From assembly GCA_036873135.1 (NCBI GenBank), contig JAPTYO010000001.1, forward strand, positions 124,001-188,000: 64,000 bases of DNA, given 5' to 3'. Every line of letters starts with the position of its first letter. The first letter of the stretch is position 1. The stretch is from Clarkia xantiana subsp. parviflora. Its lineage: Eukaryota; Streptophyta; Magnoliopsida; Myrtales; Onagraceae. Under the pieces are notes generated by a model that saw only the letters and a program-made list of their open reading frames with translations, made no database searches and had not been told where the DNA came from. Positions 48,927 through 59,138 of this stretch are shown piece after piece. Made by a program: the position numbers and the translations under genes.

Positions 48927-49539
48927 TACACCTATCTCTTGTGGTGGTTTCGCTAGTTTGTGGCTTGAGGTTTCTCTTAATTTGGGTCGTACTTCTCCTT
49001 TTTGCCTTCTAGCTTCTTTATGCTTGCCTTTATTGGTTGTGTTCTTACTTTGCTTCTCATTAATGTTGCTTGGCTGAAGTGCCTATGAGGTAGTCCTGAA
49101 CTTGTATTCATCTTTCTTCATTGAGTTTATCAAGGGTTCCTTCTTGTGGTGTCTTCTTACTACTCTTCCTGTTGGTGGTTTGCACTTGTCTTTAGAGTTT
49201 GAAACTCCACATTTCCTAGTTTTGCCATCTTTGTTTGATACTCCTGTCTTTACTTATGGCATACATGGCAGGGTGCTTATCTCCCCTTTTCATGATAGCT
49301 TCTTGTGCCTTTATGTGTAGTTCTTTGGTTATGGACCCTTCCTTTTCTGGTGCTTCCTTTTCTTTGCGTTTCTCTTGTGTTTTCCTTCATCATCATACCT
49401 GCTATCTCATCAAGAAAAAACATTATGTGTTTTTCATACAATCTTTGCTTTGCAACTATTTTCTCATGGAATCCTTCTTAGTATGGTGCGATGATCTCTT
49501 CTGTTACCTTTTAAATGGTGTATATGGTACTTTTAGACC
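48927..49539 (+). other. 3' flank of the antisense gene, element 2
   Basis: No gene is seen. The region is T-rich and matches the equivalent part of element 1 in patches (CATCAAGAAAAAACATTA near 49408, TTTCTCATGG near 49460). Short plus-strand frames here have no counterpart in element 1. Confidence 0.5.
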
Positions 49540-49990
49540 AAAGATACGCTCTTGGTGGGCGTCGAATATGTTCACGAGACAGGCTCTCGGAGGGCACCAG
49601 TAGTTAGACCAAAGATACGCTCCTGGTGGGCGTCGAATCTGGTAGTTTGAAATCTACCTCAAGATACGCTCTTGGGGGCGTCGAATCTGGTAGTTTGAAA
49701 TCTACCTCAAGATACGCTCTTGGGGGCGTCGAAGGTCGTAGTTTTTAGAAAACCACTCTCAAGATACGCTCTTGGGCGCGTCGAAATTCGTAGTTTTTGG
49801 AAACCACTCTCAAGATACGCTCTTGGGGGCGTAAAAATTCGTAGTTTTTGGAAACCACTCTCAAGATACGCTCTTGGGGGCGTCGAAGGTCGTAATATGA
49901 AAACTACTCTCAAGATACGCTCTTGGGGGCGTCGAAGGTCGTAGTATGAAAACTACTCTCAAGATACGCTCTTGGGGGCGTTGAGGGTGT
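49540..49990. repeat. hairpin tandem-repeat region, element 2
   Basis: About nine units of roughly 49 bp belong to the same family as 4232-5006, with the core AAGATACGCTCTTGGGGGCG. The order of subtypes is also the same. First come units with GGTAG/CTACC tails, then units with GTAGTTTTTGG tails, then GTAGT/ACTAC tails next to the spacer. A single GAGACAGGCTCTC unit lies at the left edge. Copy number is lower than in element 1. Confidence 0.85.
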
Positions 49991-50281
49991 TGTTGACTTG
50001 GAAGTCATATCTGTGTAAGGATAACGAATGATTATATCACCACCTTCTTTGAAGGATACTTTTGAGTAACTTCTACTTCCTTAGGAGCATTCATGCTTTA
50101 TGTACAATTGGGGTTCCTTGGATGGATCAAGACACCCTTTGGAGGAAATCAAAGATAGTTGTAGAGTCGGAGTAACTTCTTGAGTTCTCCTTCTCAAAAG
50201 CTGTTTTTGGAAAACTTAAACAATTATATGTAATGACTTGAAATAAATCCAAGGATATGGTCTTTTGCTTGTGCTGTCTTC
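49991..50281 (-). other. 3' untranslated spacer of element 2
   Basis: Counterpart of 5007-5267 of element 1, between the integrase stop codon and the hairpin repeats. It contains no gene. The shared blocks show that the two elements descend from one parent with this 3' end. Confidence 0.65.
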
Positions 50282-52009
50282 TTAGACGTAGAACTTCTTT
50301 AGGTGTTCTCCACTGAAGGTGTTTGTGGAGATATACCCATCCCCATCCTCTAGGCGGTAAGCATTTGCGTATGGAACTGATGCTATCTTATATGGCCCTT
50401 CCCACTTTGGAGATAATTTTCTGACTTGGTCTAAGTGTGAGAACTCGTTCTTTCTGAGCACTAGTTCTCCTATGTGGAATTGCCTCTCCTTTACTTGGCG
50501 GTTGTAATATCTTGCGGATACGAGTCGCATTCGTGCTTGTGCTTCCTCTGAGTTCCATCTCTTATCATCCACAAGGTCTAAGTCTAAGAGCCTTGCTTTG
50601 TTGTTCTCATGCTCTTCAAAGTACGTGGTTCTTAGTGATGGTACAGCCATTTCTGCTGGTGCCACCGCTTCAGTCCCGTATACTAGGCCAAATGGTGTTT
50701 CTCCTGTGGCTATCTTTGGTGTTGTTCGTACTGCCCATAGAACATTTTCCAGCTCATCTACCCAACTTCCCTTGGTAGCATGGAGTCGTTTCTTTAAACC
50801 GTCTAGCACTATTTTATTTGCCGACTCTACTTGCCTGTTTGTCTGGGGGTGTTTTACTAATGCGAAGCTGTGCTCTATATTCAGCCTTTCGCAGTACCAT
50901 TGCAGTTTCTTGCTCTTGAATTGTGGGCCATTATCACTTATTATTGCTTTTGGGACTCCGTATCTCGAGACAATGTGAGATTGAATGAAGTTAACGATTT
51001 GCTCGTCTGTTGTCTTTCCCATTGCCTTCGTTTCTATCCACTTGGAGAAGTAGTCTATTGCTACTATTATGCAAGTTTTCTGCCCTTTTGTTCTTGGTAG
51101 GGGGCCTATCAGATCAATCCACCACTGTGCGAATGGCCAGGCTCCCGAGATGGAACTTAGCTTTGCTGCTGGGGCTGTTATATTTCTGGAGTACCTTTGG
51201 CTGTGATCACATTTTTGTACCAAGTCTGCTGCTTCTTTGCTCATTGATGGCCAATAGTATCCTAGGTTGTAGACTTTTCGGATTATTGATCGTGCTCCTT
51301 CATGGCACCCCGTATCTCCTTCATGGAGTTCTGCAAGTACTCTCTCTGTTTCTGGGTATGTTATGCATTTGAGGAAGGGTGTGGAGTACCCTTTTTTGTA
51401 GAGTTCATTATCCATCACTTCATAATTTCTAGCCATCCTTTCAATCTTGACTGCCTCTACCTTATCCTTTGGGAGTTTTCCTTCCGTGATGTACTGACGC
51501 ATTGGGGTCATCCAGGCTTCTCCTTCATCTATTACTAGAGTCTCCATTTGTTCTATCACTGATTGCATTCTTTGCTCTACAAAGTGAACCTCTTTGCCTG
51601 CTTCTGCCCCTAGGGCTAGTTTGCTTAAGGCGTACGCCTCTTGGTTTTGTTCTCTTGGGACTGACTCAATGTCGAAGCTTTGGAAGCTCTTTATTAGGTC
51701 CCTAGCTTGCTGTAAGTATTTCTGCATGTTTTCAGACTTTGCAGTGTAGATTCCTTTCACTTGATTGACAACTAGTTGAGAATCGCACTTAACTCTTAGG
51801 TGCTTTGCCCCTACTCCTTTGGCTATTCTCAAGCCTGTTATCAGTGCTTCGTATTCGGCCTCATTGTTCGTTGCCTTAAAGGTAAGTGCCATGGCATAGC
51901 GCAGAGGTGTATCGCTACTTGGTGGGTATAATATGAGGCCTGCACCTGAACCTCCCCCGTTGGATGACCCATCGGTATGTATCTCCCAAAACTCTTCTGG
52001 TTGTTTCTC
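50282..52009 (-). pseudogene. pol: pol 3' part: second RNase H and integrase
   Basis: The frame is open from just after the stop at 52010 to 50282; its first ATG is at 51892, giving 536 residues. Upstream of that ATG the same frame holds the RNase H start IHTDGSSNGG. NNEAEYEAL and KCDSQLVVNQVKG follow (residues 9-47), as in the extra RNase H of Tat elements. The last acidic position, normally Asp in ..ADALS.LA, is Tyr (QEAYALSKLA, about residue 87). Integrase has a zinc-binding region with H190, H197 and C228, but Ser in place of the final Cys (KCDHS). Its DDE core is complete: D260, D320 and E356, with 35 residues between the last two. The C-terminal RKLSPKWEGPY is the usual gypsy tail and there is no chromodomain. 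Confidence 0.9.
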
Positions 52010-52792
52010 CTAACTACTAATCGCCTCACTTGTAGTTTTGATTTCTCCCCAGTCTTCATCTGGATTAATTCCGGTGAATTCGGCAATAAAATCTGCTAGA
52101 GCCTGCCCCTTTATAGCTGTTCTAGGGGCAAAGTGGATACGAAACTCACTTAGCTCAATTGCCCATTTGGTCAGTCTTCCCGATGTGTCTGGTCTTTGGA
52201 GGAGGTGTTTCAACGGTTGGTCTGTGAGGACTATTACTTCATGCCCATGAAAATATGGTCTCAACTTCCTTGCGGATATGATCAGTGCATAAAGGTACTT
52301 TTCTATTGGCAAGTAGTTGATCTCATACTTTGCCAATGTTTTACTTACGAAGTATACTGGCAATTGTGCGGTGTTTTCTTCTTTTATTAGTACTAAGCTT
52401 ACTGCCACGTTGCTCACGGAGATGTAGAGGTAGAGGGGCTCCCCTGGCGTAGGCTTTGCTAGGGGTGGTAGTGTCTTTAGATGTTGTTTGAGTTGTTGGA
52501 AGGCTTCTTCACATCTTGGTGTCCATTCGAACTTCTTGTTTGCCCTTAGTACCTCAAAAAAGGGTAATGCTTTGTCTCCTATTTTGGACAGGAATCTGTT
52601 AAGAGCTGCAAACCTCCCATTCAGTCGTTGAACCTCTTTGTGCTTCATAGGTGACTGCATTTCTTCAATTTCTTGTAGTTTCTCGGGGTTTACCTCTATG
52701 CCTCGCTGACTTACCATGAAGCCTAAAAACTTCCCTGATTGTACCCCAAATGCACCATTTTTTGGGTTTAGGCGGACTTGGTATTGCCTCAT
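52010..52792 (-). pseudogene. pol: pol middle part: RT thumb and first RNase H
   Basis: This stretch of 260 codons starts at MRQYQVRLNP, the normal continuation of reverse transcriptase after the YVDD region, but in a different frame from the preceding part. CGSQSGKFLG-type and GIEVNPEKLQEI segments, then FEWTPRCEEAFQQLK and the first RNase H (LPVYFVSKTL, YLPIEKYLYALIISARKLRPYF, LTDQPLKHLL) follow in order. It ends at a TAG (52010-52012). The frame continues directly into the second RNase H, so this is a single nonsense change rather than a domain boundary. Confidence 0.88.
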
Positions 52793-53676
52793 TCTGTTGA
52801 GCGAAGGTTTTCCACATGGTCTTTCTTCTTTTTGGATTTGACGATCATGTCATCCACGTATGCCTCCATTGTCTTTCCTATCATGTCCCCGAAGATTTTG
52901 TTGACCATTCTTTGGTATGTCGCTCCAGCATTTATGAGTCCGAAGGGCATCACCGTGTAATGGTATATCTCGCTGTCAGCGTAGAATGCTGTGTGAGGGG
53001 CGTCTTTAGGGGCCATTTTTATCTGGTTATATCCTGAGTATGCATCCATGAAGCTCATTAGTTGGTGGCCTGATGTTGCATCCACTAACTGATCTATTCT
53101 TGGGAGTGGATATGAGTCCTTAGGACATGCTTTGTTTAGGTCGCGATAATCGACGCACATTCTCCAACTTCCTCCCGCCTTCTTTACCAGTACTGGGTTT
53201 GCCACCCATGTTTGGAATCTAATCTCCTTGATGAAATTTGCTTTCAATAGCCTTTCCACTTCTTCCTGGATAGCTATCTTTTTGCTTCCTCCCATTGGCC
53301 TTACCTTTTGTGTTATTGGTCGTGTTGCCGCGTCTATATTGAGCTTGTGTGAAATTATTTCTTCTGATATTCCTGGCATATCGCTTGGTGACAAGGCGAA
53401 CAGATCTTTGTATTCCCTTAGTAAAGCTACTAAGTGCTTTTCCTCTTCCTGAGATAAGGCGGTCCCGATTTTTGCCTTCCTATCGGGCTCTTCTATGAGA
53501 ATTTCTTTTAATTCCTCCATAGGGGCTGGTCTCCCATGATCCTCTCTTGGGTCCTCATCTATTAGTAGGACCTCTTTTGTTATTTTCTTCTTGCTTAGTG
53601 CGATCCTTGCACATTTCCTTGCAACCTTCTGGTTACCCTTTACTTCTCCTATTCCTTGGCTTGTGGGGAATTTCAT
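52789..53676 (-). pseudogene. pol: pol 5' part: reverse transcriptase palm and fingers
   Basis: The 295-codon piece starts at the gag-pro/pol junction (FPTSQGIGEVKGNQKVAR). It contains reverse transcriptase motifs in order: WRMCVDYRDLNKACPKDSYP (174-193), FMDAYSGYNQI (209), MPFGLINAGATYQR (243) and YVDDMIVKS (273), with both catalytic Asp residues present. It stops after LRSTE, where a small indel at about 52790 shifts the frame by one. The first codon is only a few bases from the LTR, so no leader, primer binding site or gag exists upstream. The copy cannot make a normal polyprotein. Confidence 0.9.
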
Positions 53677-53680
53677 TTCA

Positions 53681-54401
53681 GTTCAACGGGTCGCCGGCCT
53701 AAATCCTACTCCTCACTGGTGAACTATCGGATCCTGTGTTACATGAGCTTGGTTGTTCTGATCCGTATCCTTCTGCCCTTATCCTTCTCTTCTCCACGTG
53801 CCCTGCAAGAGGGGCAATATCAAGCACGGAGGGGGGGGGGTGGTGCTTGATGCTTAAGTCAATACGTTTCTTAGAGAGATAAAGCTTAGAGAGATGTCAG
53901 AGCTAAATTGCACACTTAGCCAAGATGTTTAAATGAATGGTGGGAAGGTTGTATTTATAGGCAACGGTGTCATTAAGGTGGCTTAATGACATCGTTAACC
54001 TTTAAATACAATTAATTAGCCCTTGATCACGTAATTAAGACCTTAAAGCACGGAGAAATTCGGCGAAAATAAACTGAGTATGGGAGTCGGGAACCGGTGC
54101 CGGGGCCCTTGGGGGGGAGAAAATCCGACCCCCAAGGGTAGGGGTTGGGTGTGGCCACCCAACCCCTCCCTAGGGAGGATAGGGTTGGCCAACCCTATCT
54201 CCCCTAGGGGAGGTCGGGTGTGGCCACCCGACCTCACCTAGGTGAGTTTGCCGCGGTCCGGACGAGTATTTTGGCCTCGTCCGGACCGTTGGTGTTTCCG
54301 CGGGGTGTTTGGGTTGAAGTTTCGATTTATAATCATTAACGGGGTGATCAAGATAAAACGATTCGGAAGTCAACGGGTTCAAATTGGGCGTATATCCATC
54401 A
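53681..54401 (-). repeat. 5' LTR of element 2, inner end truncated (721 bp)
   Basis: It matches 46011-46817 from TCAACGGGTCGCCGG onwards. The inner end (about 20 bp corresponding to 45992-46010) and the primer binding site are gone, and pol sequence joins at TTTCAG, a short stretch present at both sides of the break. A TATA box (CCTATAAATA on the minus strand) is at 53952-53961. The U3 palindromes at 54138-54246 have fewer units than the left LTR. About 18 bp after the G-run is deleted. Confidence 0.9.
54138..54246. repeat. U3 palindromic repeat in the 5' LTR of element 2
   Basis: This is a short version of the array at 46490-46662: one CCCTAGGG centre, one GGTTGGCCAACC, one CCCCTAGGGG, one GGTGTGGCCACCCGACC and the final TCACCTAGGTGA. 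The alternating order is the same as in element 1. Confidence 0.85.
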
Positions 54402-54406
54402 GTACC
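54402..54406. repeat. target-site duplication, right copy (GTACC)
   Basis: GTACC follows the LTR end CCATCA and runs directly into CTTTGAATGAACGG, the continuation of the interrupted satellite subunit. It matches 45987-45991. Confidence 0.95.
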
Positions 54407-57400
54407 CTTTGAATGAACGGTGATTCCGAGGCCGAAATGAAAAGGGATAAATACGAACTGAAAAGGGATAAATACGATCAATTACGTCTTGAATCAATGC
54501 AATAGCAACTGATTGAAACCAATTCGGAGCTACAAGTGAAGATATATAGATAAATAAAAATTTGGTAAATCCCCATAAGCGGTAGTACCCTTTGAATGAA
54601 CGGTGATTCCGAGACCGAAGTGAAAAGGGATAAGTAGTTTAGTATGATCATATATGTCTAGAATAAATGTGATGGCAACTGATTCCATCCATTACAGAGA
54701 TCCAAGAGTGATTCCCTATGAATAAACGTTGATTGTGAGACAGAAATAAAAAGGAATAAAGAAATTAGTACGATCAGGTACGTCTTGAATCAATTCAATA
54801 GCAACTGATCTAGTCCAATTCAGAGCTCCGAGTTAAGCTGTATAGATAGTTAAATATTTGGTAAATCCCCATAAGCGGTAGTACCCTTTGAATAAACGGT
54901 GATTCCTAGACCGAACTAAAAAGGGACAAATAATTTAGTGTGATCATAGATGTCTAGAATAAATGCGATAGCAATTGATTTCATCCAATTCAGAGATCCA
55001 AGAGTATTACCCTATTAATAAACGTTGACTCAAAGACAGAAATAAAAAGGGATAAAGACTTTACTATGATCACGTACGTCTTGAATCAATGCAATAGCAA
55101 CTGATTTTGTCCAATTCAGATCTCCAAGTGAAGATATATAGATAAATAAAAATTTGGTAAATCCCCATAGACGGTAGTACCTTTGAATAAACGGTGAACA
55201 CGAGACCAAACTAAAAAGGGATAAATACTTTAGTATGATCATATTTGTCTAGAATAAATGCGATAGCAACTGATTTCATCCAATTCAAAGATCCAAGAGT
55301 GTTACCCTATGAATAAACGCTGATTCTGAGACAGAAATAAAAATGGATAAAGACTCTAGTATGATCACGTACGTCTTGAATCAGCGCAATAGCAACTGAT
55401 TTAGTCCAATTCTAAGATCTGTGTGAAGATATATAGATAAATAAAATTTTGGTAAATCCCCATAGGTAGTAGTACACTTTGAATAAGCGGTGATTCCGAG
55501 ACCGAACTAAAAAGGGAAACTACTTTAGTATGATCGTATATATCTAGAATAATGTGACAGCAACTGATTTAATCCAATTCAGAGATTTAAGAGTGTTACC
55601 TTGTGAATAAACGTTGATTATGAGACCGAATTAAAAAGGGATAACGACTTTAGTAGGATCAAGTACGTCTTGAATCAATTCAAAATCAACTTATTTAATC
55701 CAATTCGGAGCTACAAGTGAAGATATATAGATAAATAAAAAATTGGTAAATCCCCAAAAGCGGTAGTACCCTTTGAATGAACGGTGATTCCGAGACCGAA
55801 GTGAAAAGGGATAAGTACTTTAGTATGATCATATTTGTCTAGAATAAATGTGATGGCAACTGATTTCATCCATTACATAGATCAAAGAGTGATACCATAT
55901 GAATAAACGTTGATTGTGAGACAGAAATAAAAAGGAATAAAGACAATAGTACGATTAGGTACGTCTTGAATCAATGCAATAGCAACTGATTTAGTCCAAT
56001 TCAAAGCTCCGAGTTAAGCTGTATAGATAATTAAATATTTGGTAAATCCCCATAAGCGGTAGTACCCTTTGAATAAACGGTGATTCCTAGACCGAACTAA
56101 AAAGGGATAAATAATTTAGTGTGATCATAGATGTCTAGAATAAATGCGATAGCAATTGATTTCATCCAATTCAGAGATCCAAGAGTATTACCCTATTAAT
56201 AAACGTTGATTCTGAGACATAAATAAAAAAGGCTAAAGACTTTACTATGATCGTGTACTTCTTGAATCAATGCAATAGCAACTGATTTTTGTCCAATTCA
56301 GAGCTCCGAGTGAAGATATATAGATAAATAAAAATTTCGTAAATCCCTATAGGCGGTAGTACCCTTTGAATAAGCGGTGATTCCGAGACCGAACTAAAAA
56401 GGGAAACTACTTTAGTATGATCATATATATCTAGAATAATGTGACAGCAACTGATTTAATCCAATTCAGAGATTTAATAGTGTTACCTTGCGAATAAACG
56501 TTGATTATGAGACCGAATTAAAAAGGGATAACGACTTTAGTATGATCAAGTACGTCTTGAATCAATTCAAAATCAACTTATTTAGTCCAATTCGGAGATC
56601 CGAGTGAAGATATATAGATAAATAAAAATTTGGTAAATCCCCATAAGCGGTAGTACCCTTTGAATGAACGGTGATAACGAGACCGAACTGAAAAGGGATC
56701 AATACGAACTGAAAAGGGATAAATACAATCAGGTACGTCTTGAATCAATGCAATAGCAACTGATTTAATTCAGTTCGGAGCTACGAGTGAAGATATACAG
56801 ATAAATAAAAATTTGGTAAATCCCCATAAGCGCTACTACCCTTTGAATGAACGGTGATTCTTAGACCGAAGTGAAAAGGGATAAGTACTTTAGTATGATC
56901 ATCTATGTCTAGAATAAATGTGATGGAAAATGATTTCATCCATTACAGAGATCCAAGAGTGATACCCCATGAATAAACGTTGAATGTGAGACAGAAATAA
57001 AAAGGAATAAAGACATTAGTACGATCAGGTACGTCTTGAATCAATGCAATAGCAACTGATTTAGTCCAATTCAGAGATCCGAGTTAAGCTGTATAGATAA
57101 TTAAATATTTGGTAAATCCCCATAAGCGGTAGTACCCTTTGAATAAACGGTGATTCCTAGACCGAACTAAAAAGGGATTAATAATTTAGTGTGATCATAG
57201 ATGTCTAGAATAAATGCGATAGCAATTGATTTCATCAAATTCAGAGATCCAAGAGTATTATTCTATCAATAAATGTTGATTCAGAGACAGAAATAAAAAG
57301 GGCTAAAGACTTTACTATGATCAAGTACGTCTTGAATCAATGAATAGCAACTGATTTTGTCCAATTCAGATCTCCAACTGAAGATATATAGATAAAAATT

Positions 57401-58295
57401 TGGTAAATCCCCATAGACAGTAGTACCTTTGAATAAACGGTGAATACGAGACCGAACTAAAAAGGGATAAATACTTTAGTATGATCACATATGTCTAGAA
57501 TAAATGCGATAGCAACTGATTTCATCCAATTCAAAGATCCAAGATTGTTACCCTATGAATAAACGCTGATTCCAAGATTGTTACCCTATGGATAAACACT
57601 TTAGTATGATCACGTACGTCTTGAATCAATGCAATAGCAACTCATTTAGTCCAATTCTAAGATCTATGTGAAGATATATAGATAAGTAAAAATTTGGTAA
57701 ATCCCCATAGGCAGTAGTACACTTTGAATAAGCGGTGATTCCGTGACCGAACTTAAAAGGGAAAATACTTTAGTATGATCATATATATCTAGAATAATGT
57801 GACATCAACTGATTTCATCCAATTCAGAGATTTAAGAGTGTTACCTTGTGAATAAACGTTGATTATGAGACCGAATTAAAAAGGGATAACGACTTTAGTA
57901 TGATCAAGTACGTCTTGAATCAAATCAAAATCAACTGATTTAGTCCAATTCGGAGTTTTGAGTGAAGATATATAGATAAATAAAATTTTGGTAAATCCCC
58001 GTAAGCGGTAGTACCCTTTGAATGAACAGTGATTCCAAGACCGAAGTGAAAAGGGATAAGTACTTTAGTATGAACATATATGTCTAGAAAAAATTCGATG
58101 GCAACTGATTTCATCCATTACAGAGATCCAAGAGTGATACCCTATGAATAAACGTTGATTGTGAGACAGAGATAAAAAGGAATAAAGACATTAGTACGAT
58201 CAGGTACGTCTTGAATCAATGCAATAGCAGTTGATTTAGTCCAATCAAGCTCCGAGTTAAGCTGTATAGATAATTAAATATTTTGTAAATCCCCA
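54402..58295. repeat. satellite array, right part (about 3.9 kb)
   Basis: These are the same A and B subunits as 9576-45991, about 13 dimers. The GATGTCTAGAATAAATGCG subtype recurs at about 54945, 56128 and 57203, and at 43996 and 45168 left of element 2, so the same local higher-order repeat continues across the insertion. A 21-bp duplication (GAACTGAAAAGGGATAAATAC twice, with the following B unit missing) occurs at 54434 and 56685, and also at 43480. The array is cut at 58295 by element 3 after ATCCCCA. Confidence 0.95.
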
Positions 58296-59138
58296 TGTTG
58301 CGTCCTGGATGAACTGGGTCGTGGGGACGCGTCAGTCTGAATGGTTGAGCGGGTTTTCGGGCTGTAACCCTTCGTCTGAAAGAGGTTTTCACCTTGTGCC
58401 ACTGACGAGTGTTCGGTTTTATCGCTGAGTCTCGGAAAGGTCTGTGTCTCGAAAGGCGGTTGCGTCTCAAGAGGCGTCTGTGTCTCAAATGGCGGTTGCG
58501 TCTCAAGAGGCGTTTGTGTCTCGAAAGGCGGTGGTCTGTGCACAAGTCCGAACGTCTGGGGCGCCGGTTCCTGCACGAAGGGCCAGTACTAGCATGGAGA
58601 GGGGGGGTGGTGCTAGTGGAGCCCTCTCCGATGCTTAAGTCGCTATAGGGCTAAAAAGGGTAATTCTAGAGAGAGAAAGTATTTCTAGAGAGAAGTCAGA
58701 GCTCATAATACCAAAGTTGGGCAAATGAGAGGATGTGTGAAAATGGGTGGCCAAGGCCTCCTCTTTATAGGCTTCCTTGGGACCGGACCCGGTTTTAAAG
58801 CGGTTTGATGACGGTTCAAAAGCAAGCGGTAACCGTCATCAATATTGGCAATGCGCGAACTTGACTTCTCTACACGTAACGGTAATCGCATAATCGGTAA
58901 TCGCGCAATACCCGTAGTGCAATCCGGAGGTCCGGATATCTGCAATCTGGAGGTCCGAATTGCAAGCAACCCGGACATCCGGGTTGCAATGCAATCCGGA
59001 GGTCCGGTCCGGACGCGCGTAACGCGCTTCCGGACCGTTTTGACCCTTTGGGAGACGTTTTTCAATCGTGATGTAATTTTGACGTGTTTACGAGGCACGA
59101 AATATAAATACGAACCCGAATTGGACACATATCCATCA
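58296..59138 (-). repeat. 3' LTR of element 3 (843 bp)
   Basis: TGTTGCG...CATCA ends; the left end abuts satellite and the right end is followed by the conserved polypurine tract (CTTGCCCCCGAGTCA, 59139-59153). Tandem units of about 36 bp (GTCTCGAAAGGCGGTTGCGT and GTCTCAAGAGGCGT types) lie at about 58437-58532. A minus-strand TATA box (CCTATAAAG) is at 58763-58771. The long overlapping open frames in this LTR arise from the tandem units and have no visible domain. Confidence 0.88.
58915..59037. repeat. U3 inverted repeats of element 3
   Basis: GCAATCCGGAGGTCCGG-type units recur, including a 22-bp palindrome around GCAACCCGGACATCCGGG and a longer one around GTCCGGACGCGCGTAACGCG. The sequences differ entirely from the CCTAGG/GGCCAACC units of elements 1 and 2, but occupy the same place upstream of the TATA box and are likewise palindromic. 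Confidence 0.75.

Larger units (their letters stand above)
45992..54401 (-). mobile_element. Tat-type Ty3/gypsy LTR retrotransposon, element 2 (both LTRs, 8.4 kb)
   Basis: The whole element is inside the window and is inserted in satellite subunit A with GTACC on both sides. On its own minus strand it has a 5' LTR (right), pol starting immediately, a spacer, hairpin repeats, an antisense gene and a 3' LTR (left, 45992-46817). Gag, protease, the primer binding site and about 20 bp of the inner end of the 5' LTR are missing. Because the outer ends and the target duplication are intact, this internal loss probably happened after insertion, or during reverse transcription of the inserted copy. 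The two LTRs differ by a few percent by eye plus indels, so the insertion is not very recent. Confidence 0.92.

Noticed and set aside
58216..58576. Overlapping minus-strand frames of 100 and 109 codons in the element 3 LTR
   Set aside because: They consist of the 36-bp tandem units translated (repeated RRNRL or ETQTPLETQPP), start in satellite, and have no homologue in the other LTRs.
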